A stretch of DNA of 64,000 nt from Rhodobacteraceae bacterium Araon29 (lineage in GTDB: Bacteria > Pseudomonadota > Alphaproteobacteria > Rhodobacterales > Rhodobacteraceae), in NCBI GenBank assembly GCA_039640505.1, contig CP046865.1, positions 2,471,501-2,535,500 of the forward strand, written 5' to 3'. Shown piece after piece: positions 8,874 through 17,676 of this stretch. The notes beneath the pieces were generated by a model, which saw only the letters and a program-made list of their open reading frames with translations, ran no database searches and had not been told where the DNA came from. Each line of letters starts with the position of its first letter. Position 1 is the stretch's first letter. Both the position numbers and the translations under genes were made by a program.

Positions 8874-9656
8874 ATGCGCATTTTGGTTACCAATGACGAT
8901 GGGATAAACGCCCCCGGGCTGGCTGTTTTGCAAGCAATTGCTCAGGAAGTTGCCGGTTCAGATGGTGAGGTTTGGACGGTTGCGCCGGCCCACGAGCAAT
9001 CCGGTACAGCGCATTGCATCAGTTATACCAATCCAGCCATGATCGTTCAGCATAGTGAAAGGTGTTTTTCGGTCGAAGGCTATCCAGCCGATTGCGTTTT
9101 GGCAGGGATCCATCATGTCCTTAAAAGCGCACCGCCTGATTTGGTTCTATCAGGGGTTAATCGCGGTAATAACTCAGCTGAGAATGCGCTTTATTCCGGC
9201 ACTCTTGGGGCGGCGCTAGAAGGCGCGCTACAAGGCGTGCGCTCGGTTGCCTTGTCGCAATACCTTGGCCCCAAAAATCGCGATTTGGAAAATCCCTTTG
9301 AGGCCAGCGCCGCGCATGGGGCAGACCTGATCGTAAAGCTTTGTCAGCAAACGGTTCCTTCTGGTGAAGATTATCCTCTTTTTTACAATGTGAATTTCCC
9401 ACCACTTCCCGCTTTGGATGTGCGAGGGGTCAAAGTGACCCCGCAAGGCCGACGCCAGAACAGTAAATTTAGCGTATCCTCCTATACTTCAGCTTCAAAA
9501 CGTCAATTTCTATTTGCACAGATCGGCGATCAGCAGGTGCCCACAGCCCCGGGCGCCGACGCGGCCGAAAATTTAGAAGGCTATATCACCGTGACACCGA
9601 TGCGTGCAGATTTGACTGACTATAGTGCGCTTGATGCCTTAAGGATCATCGAATGA
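8874..9656 (+). CDS. surE: 5'/3'-nucleotidase SurE
   Basis: Stationary-phase survival phosphatase acting on nucleoside monophosphates and some polyphosphates. The 260-residue protein has the full SurE metal site: [13 protein letters not shown] at the N-terminus (the Asp pair), the Ser in the EQSGT loop, and the Asn in [21 protein letters not shown] follows as usual. The stop overlaps the next start (ATGA at 9653-9656), coupling it to pcm. surE-pcm-nlpD is a widely conserved block; in E. coli it is followed by rpoS, which alphaproteobacteria lack, and indeed none is here. Confidence 0.95.
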   Translation: MRILVTNDDGINAPGLAVLQAIAQEVAGSDGEVWTVAPAHEQSGTAHCISYTNPAMIVQHSERCFSVEGYPADCVLAGIHHVLKSAPPDLVLSGVNRGNNSAENALYSGTLGAALEGALQGVRSVALSQYLGPKNRDLENPFEASAAHGADLIVKLCQQTVPSGEDYPLFYNVNFPPLPALDVRGVKVTPQGRRQNSKFSVSSYTSASKRQFLFAQIGDQQVPTAPGADAAENLEGYITVTPMRADLTDYSALDALRIIE

Positions 9657-10297
9657 GTTCAGAAGCTGAACGCAAAATGCAGTTTCTGTTTGCGCTGCGT
9701 TCAAAAGGTGTGACCGATACCCGCGTATTATCCGCCATGGAAAAAATCGACCGTGGGCTTTTTGTACGCGGACTTTTTGCCGAGCGAGCCTACGAAGATA
9801 TGCCCCTACCCATCGCCTGCGGTCAAACCATATCGCAACCCTCTGTGGTTGGCTTGATGACTCAAGCGCTTGATTTGAGTCCTCGCCATAAAGTTCTTGA
9901 AGTGGGCACAGGGTCTGGGTATCAGGCCGCCGTCCTTAGTCACCTGGCGCGGCGCGTCTATACTGTCGAGCGGCATAAAACACTTGTTAGTGAAGCGAAA
10001 TCCCTCTTTGAGGCATTGGACTATAGCAATATTATTCCAATTTTATCCGATGGCAGCCGAGGCTTGCCAGACCAAGCGCCCTTTGACCGGATCATAGTAA
10101 CTGCCGCAGCAGAAGATCCGCCAAGCCCGCTACTGGCACAATTAAAAGAGGGCGGGATAATGGTGGTTCCCGTGGGTCAATCAGATACTGTTCAAAACCT
10201 TATTCGTGTGACCCGCACCGAAGATGGATATCATTATGATGATTTAAGAGCGGTGCGTTTTGTACCGCTTGTTGAAGGTTTAGGTAAAGATAGTTAA
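9653..10297 (+). CDS. pcm: Protein-L-isoaspartate O-methyltransferase
   Basis: SAM-dependent enzyme that methylates isoaspartyl residues in aged proteins so that they can revert to aspartate. The 214-residue protein shows the PCMT signature [17 protein letters not shown] (about residues 56-72), the SAM loop [15 protein letters not shown], and the post-motif region [14 protein letters not shown]. Length is normal. It overlaps surE by 4 bases, and 72 bases separate it from nlpD. The pairing with surE suggests a shared role in survival under starvation, which is known from other bacteria. Confidence 0.95.
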   Translation: MSSEAERKMQFLFALRSKGVTDTRVLSAMEKIDRGLFVRGLFAERAYEDMPLPIACGQTISQPSVVGLMTQALDLSPRHKVLEVGTGSGYQAAVLSHLARRVYTVERHKTLVSEAKSLFEALDYSNIIPILSDGSRGLPDQAPFDRIIVTAAAEDPPSPLLAQLKEGGIMVVPVGQSDTVQNLIRVTRTEDGYHYDDLRAVRFVPLVEGLGKDS

Positions 10298-10369
10298 GTT
10301 TTGTAAAAATGCTCGCACGATTGGGGCAAAAGCGATATAAAACTATATGCTTACTAAAGGAGTGTGAAT

Positions 10370-11485
10370 ATGTCCGTTGGTTATTTTAGGCGCACAGGTC
10401 TTATTCTAACCTCGGGCTGTTTTCTGGCGGCCTGCGATCCATCGCAACTTGATCTTGATCTTCGAAATAACGAATATAACACCTCTTCTGCGGCGCAAGA
10501 AATTGCAGCCAAGAGGCCAAAACCGGATAACAGAGGGATAATAACCTATCCAAACTATCAAGTGGCCATTGCCCGCTTTGGTGATACCATGACAAGCTTG
10601 GCAGAGCGGATCGGATTTGATCCCAAGGCTCTCGCACGGTTTAACGGCTTTAGAACTGGCGACCGCCTGCGCGCAGGTGAAGTGATTGCGTTGCCCACAC
10701 CCGTGGCCAGCAGTGAACCATCCACAAGCGCTGATGGAAGTGAAATCGATGTTGCAGAGCTTGCCCAAAGCGCCCTTAATCAAGCAGATCAAGGCATAAA
10801 GCCTGTGACTAAGCCACGTGCCAAACCGCTGGCGGAACCAATCCGGCATAAAGTGCGCCGCGGCGAAACCGCTTTTACCATTTCACGGCTCTATAATGTA
10901 TCGGTGCGATCCCTTGCAGATTGGAATGCGCTGGACAGTAATTTCACCATCCGTGAAGGCCAATATCTTTTGGTTCCAGCCACTTTGAACAATGTCGGTG
11001 CGCGGCCGGATCCGGTATCAGAACCCGGAGCTGTTAGCGCAACTCCTTCGCCGCCCAGCGCTGCAGAGCCAATGCCGGAAACAGAGGTAGAACCCCCAGA
11101 AACAACCCAAACCGAGCCGACGCAGACCGCAAGTGGCGGCCGCCTTGCCTATCCTGTCAAAGGCAAAATTATTCGCGAATATGTAAAGGGTAAAACCGAT
11201 GGCATTGATTTAAGCGCCCCGGTTGGCAGCACCGTTGTAGCCGCTGAAAGTGGCACTGTTGCTGCCATTACAGCGGACGCCGATCAGGTGCCTATTTTAG
11301 TGCTGAAACATGCGGATAATCTGCTGACGGTTTACGCCAATATTGGCAATATATCGGTCGAAAAAGGCCAAGGGGTTGCGCGGGGTCAAGGCATTGGCAA
11401 AATTCGCAAAGGCAATCCCAGTTATCTACATTTCGAAGTGCGCAAAGGCTTTGAAAGTGTCGATCCGATGGATTATTTGAATTAG
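10370..11485 (+). CDS. nlpD: NlpD-like lipoprotein, LysM and degenerate M23 domain
   Basis: Outer-envelope murein-associated lipoprotein, likely an activator of a cell-wall amidase at division. The N-terminus carries a lipobox (LAAC, lipidated Cys about residue 22 of the ATG form). Two LysM modules follow (about 63-110 and 160-203), then a Pro/Glu-rich linker, then an M23 domain (about 260-371). In that domain the metal-binding HxxxD is replaced by TDGID, and only LHFEVR keeps the second His, so it should not cleave peptidoglycan, as in E. coli NlpD. ATG at 10370 is chosen because AAAGGAG sits 7 bases before it; a GTG two codons upstream is less well placed. A weak promoter (TTGGGG, 17-base spacer, TATATG at 10344-10349) precedes it. 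Confidence 0.88.
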   Translation: MSVGYFRRTGLILTSGCFLAACDPSQLDLDLRNNEYNTSSAAQEIAAKRPKPDNRGIITYPNYQVAIARFGDTMTSLAERIGFDPKALARFNGFRTGDRLRAGEVIALPTPVASSEPSTSADGSEIDVAELAQSALNQADQGIKPVTKPRAKPLAEPIRHKVRRGETAFTISRLYNVSVRSLADWNALDSNFTIREGQYLLVPATLNNVGARPDPVSEPGAVSATPSPPSAAEPMPETEVEPPETTQTEPTQTASGGRLAYPVKGKIIREYVKGKTDGIDLSAPVGSTVVAAESGTVAAITADADQVPILVLKHADNLLTVYANIGNISVEKGQGVARGQGIGKIRKGNPSYLHFEVRKGFESVDPMDYLN

Positions 11486-11562
11486 AGACTGCCCAAATTG
11501 CACCACTGCATTACAGCCGCGATACCGCCGTAATACCGACACCCGTTTTGTTGTAAGCTGGT

Positions 11563-12402
11563 TTAATTCACCTGCACGCCCGAGCGTCCGGCAAGATCAA
11601 TGAAAAACTGCCATGCCACCCGGCCTGAGCGCGCACCGCGTGTTGCTTGCCATTCTATCGCTTCCGCCCGCATTTTCTCTGGCTCTGGGGTTAGCCCGTA
11701 AGCCGCGCAATAGCCGTTTATCATCTCTAGATATTCATCTTGGGAACAGGGATGAAACCCAAGCCACAATCCAAACCGATCCGACAGAGAAACCTTTTCC
11801 TCGACCGCTTCAGAGGGGTTGATGGCACTGGAGCGTTCATTTTCAATCATATCGCGCGGCATCAGGTGACGGCGATTTGACGTCGCATAAAATAAAACAT
11901 TTTCCGGACGCCCTTCGATACCGCCATCCAGCACTGCCTTTAAGGATTTGTAATGCTGGTCATCATGGCTAAAACTAAGATCATCACAAAATAACAAAAA
12001 CCGGTGTGGTGACGGGCGCAGGATATTCAGCAAGCGGCCAACACTGGGTAGGTCTTCGCGCTGCAGCTCAACTATTTTTAACGCCAGCCCCTTATTTAGA
12101 ACAGCAGCATGAACCGCTTTGACCAATGACGATTTACCCATGCCCCTTGCGCCCCAGAGCAGTGCATTATTGGCGGCAAATCCTTGGGCGAATTGGAGCG
12201 TGTTTTGCAGCAGCGTATCGCGCGCGCGCTCAATGCCAACCAAGAGCGATAAGTCCACGCGAGAGACGTCAGAAACGGGATGCAGCGCGTCGGGCGCAAC
12301 ATGCCATACGTAGGCCGCAGAGGCTTCAAAATCCGGCGCTTGCAGCGGCGCAGGAGCGATACGCTCAAGTGCGTCGGCAATCCGCTCCATCGGATCAGCC
12401 AT
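11563..12402 (-). CDS. DUF815-type AAA ATPase
   Basis: A 279-residue P-loop ATPase of the DUF815 family, common in alphaproteobacteria next to tatC. Seen in the sequence: Walker [10 protein letters not shown] near residue 84, Walker B-like [10 protein letters not shown], a sensor region [15 protein letters not shown], and the RFGLWLGF stretch characteristic of the family. The N-terminus ([13 protein letters not shown]) looks amphipathic. ATG at 12402 gives an 8-base overlap with tatC; an ATG three codons earlier (12411) is also possible. Its function is not established; relatives resemble DnaC/RuvB-type loaders. The gene converges on nlpD across 77 bases with no clear terminator. Confidence 0.82.
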   Translation of the reverse strand: MADPMERIADALERIAPAPLQAPDFEASAAYVWHVAPDALHPVSDVSRVDLSLLVGIERARDTLLQNTLQFAQGFAANNALLWGARGMGKSSLVKAVHAAVLNKGLALKIVELQREDLPSVGRLLNILRPSPHRFLLFCDDLSFSHDDQHYKSLKAVLDGGIEGRPENVLFYATSNRRHLMPRDMIENERSSAINPSEAVEEKVSLSDRFGLWLGFHPCSQDEYLEMINGYCAAYGLTPEPEKMRAEAIEWQATRGARSGRVAWQFFIDLAGRSGVQVN

Positions 12403-13285
12403 TTTTTTCATCTATTTGGCTGTCTAAATCGGCCTCATCCGCTGCGGCCTCGTCATCCTCGTCATCGTAATACCCTTCGGCGCGCAATTTTGCTTCACGC
12501 TTTTTTTCCACCCGGGACACTAGAAAGATGGAAACTTCGTAAAGGCCATAAACCACCACAAAAAGAATAACTTGTGTGATAACATCCGGAGGTGTCACCA
12601 GAGCAGCAAGAACCAGTATCGCCACAACTGCATATTTACGAACATTGCCCAGGCCTTCCGCGCTGACCAAACCGGCTTTGCCCATAAGGGTCAGCAGGAC
12701 CGGCAATTGGAAACACATGCCAAAGGCAACAATGAATTTAATTGTAAGGCTTAGATATTCCTGCGCCGAGCCCTGAAATGCGATGCCCGCGGTCGCATTT
12801 TCGGACATCTCTTCGCTCAGGATACTTCCAGACTGTTGAAATCCTAGGAAAAAATCAAATGCCAACGGGGTGACCACGTAAAACGCAAAGGTGGCCCCAA
12901 GGAAAAACATAAAAGGCGACGCTAGCAAAAATGGCAAAAACGCCCCTTTTTCAGATCTATAAAGCCCGGGGGCAATAAAGCGCCACATCTGATAGCTGAT
13001 CACAGGAAAGGACAGCATCAGCCCCCCCATAAGCGAAATTGAAATGGCAACAAAAAACCCTTCTTGCAGCTTGATCAGGATTAATCCGCAATCTTCATGC
13101 CCGCGGACAGCCATCGCGGAACAAAGCGGTTGGGTCAGAAAATCAAAAATCGGGTTCCACACGGTGAAACAAATGATCATGCCAACAATGAAGGCTAGAA
13201 CAGAGTTGATCAACCGTTGTCGTAATTCCGCCAGATGCTCAATCAAAGGGGCTGAGCTATCCTCAATATCGTTATCTTCACTCAT
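12395..13285 (-). CDS. tatC: Sec-independent translocase protein TatC
   Basis: Core receptor of the twin-arginine translocon, which exports folded, often cofactor-bearing proteins. The 296-residue protein has about six membrane helices. The conserved cytoplasmic N-terminus [15 protein letters not shown] contains the signal-binding Glu and the SHLxELRxR-like motif, with IEHLAELR here. The first-loop segment LTQPL and the FxPFL/MLF blocks are as expected. The C-terminal tail is extended and acidic ([19 protein letters not shown]). The start overlaps the tatB stop (ATGA at 13282-13285), so the subunits are co-translated. Confidence 0.95.
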   Translation of the reverse strand: MSEDNDIEDSSAPLIEHLAELRQRLINSVLAFIVGMIICFTVWNPIFDFLTQPLCSAMAVRGHEDCGLILIKLQEGFFVAISISLMGGLMLSFPVISYQMWRFIAPGLYRSEKGAFLPFLLASPFMFFLGATFAFYVVTPLAFDFFLGFQQSGSILSEEMSENATAGIAFQGSAQEYLSLTIKFIVAFGMCFQLPVLLTLMGKAGLVSAEGLGNVRKYAVVAILVLAALVTPPDVITQVILFVVVYGLYEVSIFLVSRVEKKREAKLRAEGYYDDEDDEAAADEADLDSQIDEKNG

Positions 13286-13845
13286 GCCTTATCCTTGGAC
13301 GTGGGTTTTGAAGCCGATTTCTTACTGGCAGATTTTGTGTTAGATTTTTGAGCAGGCGCTTTAACCGTTGCTGGTTTGGCCGCAGCTTTTTTTGCAGCAG
13401 GTTTTTTGGCTGCTGTTTTCTTTGCCACTGCTTTTGGCTTTTTCTCGGTGGATTTTTGCTCTTTTGCCTTTGCCGCTTCTTGGCGTTCTTCTTGTTTTTT
13501 AGCAGCGGTCTTTTTGGCGACTTCAACTTTTTTCTGACGGTCAGCTGCTAATTTTCCGGTTTCACTTTCCGGGTCGTACTTTGTCAGATCGCTGGCGGCT
13601 TTTCGCACGCTGTCCAGTCCGGTTTGAACCGGTTGACTGGCCGCTTTAAGTGTCTTGCTTAGATCTTTTACACCTGTGCCGTCTGCGGCATCATTCATAG
13701 CACGCGTGAACTCTCTTGCCATGCCGCGTGCTTTGCCAACGAATTGCCCCACTTTTCGAAATAGCATCGGCAATTCTTTCGGACCAACCACAATAAGGGC
13801 CACTATCCCGATCAGAAGTAGCTCGGTCAAGCCAAGGTCAAACAT
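13282..13845 (-). CDS. tatB: Sec-independent translocase protein TatB, Lys/Ala-rich tail
   Basis: Membrane-anchored receptor subunit that binds TatC. The N-terminal helix [26 protein letters not shown] is followed by the amphipathic helix typical of TatB, with the Glu in the helix and the GPKELP hinge. From about residue 110 the protein changes to a low-complexity tail dominated by Lys and Ala ([19 protein letters not shown]), which ends in Ser/Lys-rich [16 protein letters not shown]. This tail is far longer and more basic than in E. coli TatB. The DNA of the tail is imperfectly repetitive. TatA is 3 bases upstream and tatC overlaps downstream. Confidence 0.93.
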   Translation of the reverse strand: MFDLGLTELLLIGIVALIVVGPKELPMLFRKVGQFVGKARGMAREFTRAMNDAADGTGVKDLSKTLKAASQPVQTGLDSVRKAASDLTKYDPESETGKLAADRQKKVEVAKKTAAKKQEERQEAAKAKEQKSTEKKPKAVAKKTAAKKPAAKKAAAKPATVKAPAQKSNTKSASKKSASKPTSKDKA

Positions 13846-13848
13846 CTA

Positions 13849-14064
13849 TCAGACCTTGTCTTTGTCGGTTTCCGGTGTGACGTCCTTTGGCTCTGCCGCC
13901 ATTTCATTTTCAAGTTCTTTAGAGCTGTCATCGACGCCTTTCTTAAATGCCGTGATGCCCTTGCCAACCTCGCCCATCAAAGAACTGATTTTGCCGCGAC
14001 CGAACAAAACCAATACCACAACGGCGATCAATAAAAGACCCGGAAGGCCTATGTTATTTAGCAT
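13849..14064 (-). CDS. tatA: Sec-independent translocase protein TatA
   Basis: Pore-forming subunit of the Tat translocon. The 71-residue protein has the single N-terminal helix ([17 protein letters not shown]), the FGRGK hinge and a short amphipathic helix ([18 protein letters not shown]), with an acidic tail. Length and layout are typical. It is the first gene of tatA-tatB-tatC-ATPase. AGGAGAA precedes the start. The 248 bases upstream (14065-14312) separate it from the end of the next minus-strand gene and must hold its promoter; I could not pick one with confidence. Confidence 0.94.
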   Translation of the reverse strand: MLNNIGLPGLLLIAVVVLVLFGRGKISSLMGEVGKGITAFKKGVDDSSKELENEMAAEPKDVTPETDKDKV

Positions 14065-14312
14065 TCTCTTCTCCTGACACTAAAAGCTTTCGCTCAATTT
14101 TTGTGTTTATATAATCTATGTATGGCTTTCAGGCCCATGATTAAAGCATCAAATCGATTTCACCATCAAATTTTACCAGTTTTCGGGGCGAATGCTTGAA
14201 AGCTTGGAGCCTTTTGAAGTTCTTAAATTAAACAAACTTGCTTATAGCCCAGTACTTTTAATATTTATTGATCACAAAAGCAGACGAATTTTTCAAAACT
14301 GCGCAATGTCTT

Positions 14313-15395
14313 TTAAGAGGGAAAAACAAAACATCTATCGCGCGGAATTGTCAGCCAAAGCGGTTGCCCCGATTTGGGCAAAAATACATTGGGAACCGTT
14401 GCTTTTATCAACGAGCCGTCAAATTCCATACGAAACTCTACCAAGCTTTCATTGCCTAGAAACCGAGCTCTTTCAACAATCCCGAGTGCAGCAACCCCTT
14501 GGGAAGGTGTTGGATTAGGGCCTTTGCCTTTGCGGTCAAAATCAATCCGAACATGCTGCGGCCGAAAGACAATATCCACCCAAGTTCCATCCCCCAACCC
14601 GGGGGCCAAGAACTGCCCAAAAGGGGTATTGGCCAAAGCGCCGCTGACCTGACTTTTAATAATGTTGGCATCGGAAAAAAAGGCAAGAGCGGCTTGGTCG
14701 GATGGGGCGTTATAGATGTTGTAGGGTGCGCCACTTTGAACAATGCGTCCATCGCGCATTAATGCAATTTCATCCGCCATCCGCATGGCTTCCTCGGGCT
14801 CATGAGTCACCAGTAAAACTGCGGTTTGATCAGCTTTTAAAATCGCCAAGGTTTCATCTCGGATACCATCGCGTAGCCGGTTATCGAGCCCCGAGAATGG
14901 CTCATCCATTAACATTATTCTTGGCTTTGGCGCCATCGCGCGCGCCAGTGCAACCCGCTGCTGTTCGCCGCCAGAGAGCGCATGAGGGTATTGGTCGATG
15001 AAGCGGCTCAATCCCACCCGAACGAGCAATTCTTCCACCGCCACGCGCTTTTCGAGACGCGAACCAGTGAGAGCAAAGCCAACATTATCTGCCACGCTTA
15101 AGTGCGGAAAAAGGGCAAAATCTTGGAACATTAGCCCAACAGAGCGCTGCTCAGGAGGCAAATCAATATTGCTCCCACTGATCAATTTTCCATCTATATA
15201 AATTTCACCAGCATCTTGCCGGTCAACACCCGCAATCATCCGAAGGGTGGTTGATTTTCCACACCCGGAAGGCCCAAGCAAACAGGTTACCTGTCCAGGA
15301 ACAATACGCAAAGAAACGTCATCAACAACCGTCTGTGGCCCGAAATGGCGACAGAGGTTCTTAATCTCAAGCCGTGCAACAGGATCAGATTCCAA
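14313..15395 (-). CDS. ABC transporter ATP-binding protein, FbpC/PotA type
   Basis: A 360-residue ATPase of an importer. Motifs in order: Walker A GPSGCGKSTT (about residues 38-47), Q-loop GLMFQDFALFPHLSV, signature LSGGEQQR, Walker B IMLMDEPFSGLD, switch TVLLVTHEP in a slightly altered form (AVLLVTHEPEEA), and a C-terminal TOBE-like regulatory domain from about residue 240 (FRPQHVRID). The family handles ferric iron, polyamines or sulfate; PFSGLDNRLRD and the EPEEAMRMAD helix favour the iron(III) FbpC group. No permease or binding-protein gene lies on either side, so it is an orphan here and must work with components encoded elsewhere. Confidence 0.85.
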   Translation of the reverse strand: MESDPVARLEIKNLCRHFGPQTVVDDVSLRIVPGQVTCLLGPSGCGKSTTLRMIAGVDRQDAGEIYIDGKLISGSNIDLPPEQRSVGLMFQDFALFPHLSVADNVGFALTGSRLEKRVAVEELLVRVGLSRFIDQYPHALSGGEQQRVALARAMAPKPRIMLMDEPFSGLDNRLRDGIRDETLAILKADQTAVLLVTHEPEEAMRMADEIALMRDGRIVQSGAPYNIYNAPSDQAALAFFSDANIIKSQVSGALANTPFGQFLAPGLGDGTWVDIVFRPQHVRIDFDRKGKGPNPTPSQGVAALGIVERARFLGNESLVEFRMEFDGSLIKATVPNVFLPKSGQPLWLTIPRDRCFVFPS

Positions 15396-15569
15396 CAGTT
15401 ACAGCTCCTTTGTCATGCTCGCGTATAGCTATAATCGACAATACCAGTCAGGTATCAGCCCATTGTCAAAGGCGCAACCATCGAAAACCAGACTTCAAAA
15501 GCCCGTAGCCGGTTATGTTTATACCGCCAAATCTCTCCTTTGCAGATACAGAATGACGTAGAAATCCGG

Positions 15570-16349
15570 CTATATGGTTGAGTTAAACGCACCGCCATCA
15601 AGCGAAATATTCTGCCCAATGATAAAGCAGGCTTGCTGTGAACATAAAAATGCACAGGCGGCCCCAAAATCGCTAGCCTCTCCATATATTCCGACAGGGA
15701 TGGATGCGGCGCGCTCAGCAGCGGCCTCTTCAATGGTGATGTTTTTTGCGTCTGCCACAGCTTTATTTAATGCGGTAATCCGGTCAGTGGCGTGAATGCC
15801 CGGTAATAGGTTATTGATCGTCACGCCATTTCCAGCAACCTGACGGGCAGTTCCAGCTACATATCCTGTCAAACCAGCCCTTGCCGTATTGGAAAGGCCT
15901 AAAACAGCTATTGGCGATTTTACCGACTGTGAGGTGATATTTACTATGCGGCCCCAACCTCGATCTATCATTGAAGGCAACAATGTTTTCATTAGGGCGA
16001 TTGGGGTCAGCATATTGGCATCAATCGCAGCAATGAAATCATCACGGTCCCAGTCAGACCATATACCCGGGGGCGGCCCACCTGCATTGTTAACCAAAAT
16101 ATCCGGCGTGCCGGCCACTGCCAAAACCTTTTCGCGGCCTTCTTCTATGGTGATATCACATGCAACTGTTTCGACATTTACATTATACCGGTTGCGAATA
16201 TCTTCTGCTGTTTGTTCCAAAACATCTGCACCGCGCGCATTTAGAACCAAATCAACACCAGCCTCTGCCAAGGCGACAGCACAGCCGCGCCCCAAGCCTT
16301 TACTGGACGCACAGACCAAAGCTTTTTTTCCGGAAATTCCCAGATCCAT
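15570..16349 (-). CDS. SDR family oxidoreductase (FabG-like, divergent active site)
   Basis: A 259-residue Rossmann-fold protein related to 3-oxoacyl-ACP reductases. The cofactor loop reads CASSKGLGRG in place of TGGSxGIG, and NNAGGPPPG is the usual NNAG motif. In the catalytic segment the serine is present in NITSQSVKSP, but the YxxxK pair is replaced by SNTAR within LGLSNTARAGL, as in a known divergent SDR subgroup (YvaG/BKR_3-like). It may therefore use different chemistry or be inactive. The C-terminus (GQNISLDGG) is complete. It is a single gene upstream of the orphan ABC ATPase with a 174-base gap. Substrate unknown. Confidence 0.82.
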   Translation of the reverse strand: MDLGISGKKALVCASSKGLGRGCAVALAEAGVDLVLNARGADVLEQTAEDIRNRYNVNVETVACDITIEEGREKVLAVAGTPDILVNNAGGPPPGIWSDWDRDDFIAAIDANMLTPIALMKTLLPSMIDRGWGRIVNITSQSVKSPIAVLGLSNTARAGLTGYVAGTARQVAGNGVTINNLLPGIHATDRITALNKAVADAKNITIEEAAAERAASIPVGIYGEASDFGAACAFLCSQQACFIIGQNISLDGGAFNSTI

Positions 16350-16555
16350 TTCTATCTCCTGTTATGTTTCGGCTGACTATGGCAAATGAACCACAAAATT
16401 CAACAACAAATGAACTGTTTTAAGTAAGCCCGAAAAACGCCAATCCTTTGCTATGATTTTGCCACAGATTTTTGAAACTTACGTCGCAGTCAAAGTAAAC
16501 GTGTTCGTAACACTAACTTATCTATGCTACACAGAAAGCTAATCAAGGCCATGAT

Positions 16556-17575
16556 TTGTACCTAACCACATTTCCTCAACCAGAGCAAAATTCAAAAATG
16601 CAATTCCTTTCGGTCTATAATGCAGCTGATATTCACATTGTCGATGGCGTCAATCTTGGGGATACCTTGTCATTTGCGGACGATCTAATTTTGGATGATG
16701 CCTATATGTTGTCCCCACATGCTGCTCTGCATCAACTTTCCATCATATTGTCCGATGGTGGGTTGCAAATAAGCGAGCACGGCGAAACAGGGGTTGCCGC
16801 CAACCAGTTATTTGTAGACTGCTGTTTAACCCTCATGTCACAAACGGGCCAGACTGTTGAAGCAATAGTCTTGGTTGAGGTCAATTCTGAAGATTTGGCA
16901 GTTTCAATTTATCTGCTGCCGCTTGCTTCATTCCAACACAAGACCAAATATTCTCTTATAAAGATTGATCCTGAAACTGCTGAGATGAAACTAGCTCATT
17001 TGGCTTATGTTTCCTTTGCCAAAGGCACGCGGCTTACCTTGCCCACAGGTGAGATGAAACCCATCGAAAACCTAAAGGTGGGGGATCAATTGCTCACACG
17101 AGATGCAGGCATTCAAAAAATACGGTGGATCGGCCATAGCACAGTGCGCGCGACAGGCGCACAAGCCCCTATCCTAATCAAAGCTGGTGTGTTGCAAAAC
17201 GAAAATGATTTGGTGCTTAGTTCAGATCATAGGCTTTATGTTTATCAACAGGATGATCTATTAAGCAATGAGCGAGCAGAGGCATTGGTGCGGGTGCGGC
17301 ATTTGCTTGACGGAAAAAACGTCGTTTGGCTTGATATTGGGTATATTGATTACTACCAAATTTTGTTTGATGAGCACCAAATAATTTATGCCGAGGGCAT
17401 TGCTGCCGAAAGCCTGTTATTTGATCGCCGCACGCAGCCATCGTTGCAAGTTGATGCCGTTGAAGGGTTAAGCTTGCAAAAGACAATCTACGGCACCGAT
17501 ATGGAAATTCCCGAACCAACCCAAGATGGTAATGGTGTTCTTAGCTCGCTACAAAAAGCGCTGCGCCGCAAATAG
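16556..17575 (+). CDS. Hint-domain protein (Hint_2 type)
   Basis: A 339-residue protein with a central-to-C-terminal Hedgehog/intein-like domain (about residues 150-300). The domain starts at SFAKGTRLTLPTGE, continues with IENLKVGDQLLTRDAG and IRWIGHSTVRA, and contains DHRLYVYQ. The position normally held by the nucleophilic Cys is Ser (SFAKGT), which I recall as common in Roseobacter-group homologues. The first 140 residues are unassigned. TTG at 16556 gives the stated length; ATG at 16598 (MQFLSVYNAADIH) is a good alternative. Such proteins are abundant in Rhodobacterales and thought to be autoprocessing or adhesion-related; the role is not established. A weak AT-rich inverted repeat follows at 17592-17613. 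Confidence 0.8.
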   Translation: MYLTTFPQPEQNSKMQFLSVYNAADIHIVDGVNLGDTLSFADDLILDDAYMLSPHAALHQLSIILSDGGLQISEHGETGVAANQLFVDCCLTLMSQTGQTVEAIVLVEVNSEDLAVSIYLLPLASFQHKTKYSLIKIDPETAEMKLAHLAYVSFAKGTRLTLPTGEMKPIENLKVGDQLLTRDAGIQKIRWIGHSTVRATGAQAPILIKAGVLQNENDLVLSSDHRLYVYQQDDLLSNERAEALVRVRHLLDGKNVVWLDIGYIDYYQILFDEHQIIYAEGIAAESLLFDRRTQPSLQVDAVEGLSLQKTIYGTDMEIPEPTQDGNGVLSSLQKALRRK

Positions 17576-17676
17576 ATCATTTTGTTCCACCCAAAATTTA
17601 ATATTGAATTTTGCGCGGCCACCGTACTCCTGACGATGTCTTGCCAAGCCCGATCCCTCGCCCTATACGAGCAAAT

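Noticed and set aside
10344-10366. GTG codons at 10362 and 10364 as start of nlpD
   Set aside because: AAAGGAG would overlap or touch them, whereas ATG at 10370 has correct 7-base spacing.
13290-13500. Imperfect tandem repeats that might look like a repeat array
   Set aside because: They are the coding DNA of the Lys/Ala-rich TatB tail, in frame with tatB, with no spacer pattern of a CRISPR.
17592-17613. CAAAATT/AATTTTG inverted repeat as terminator of the Hint gene
   Set aside because: All but one pair are A-T, the loop is as large as the stem and no U-run follows, so it is too weak to call.
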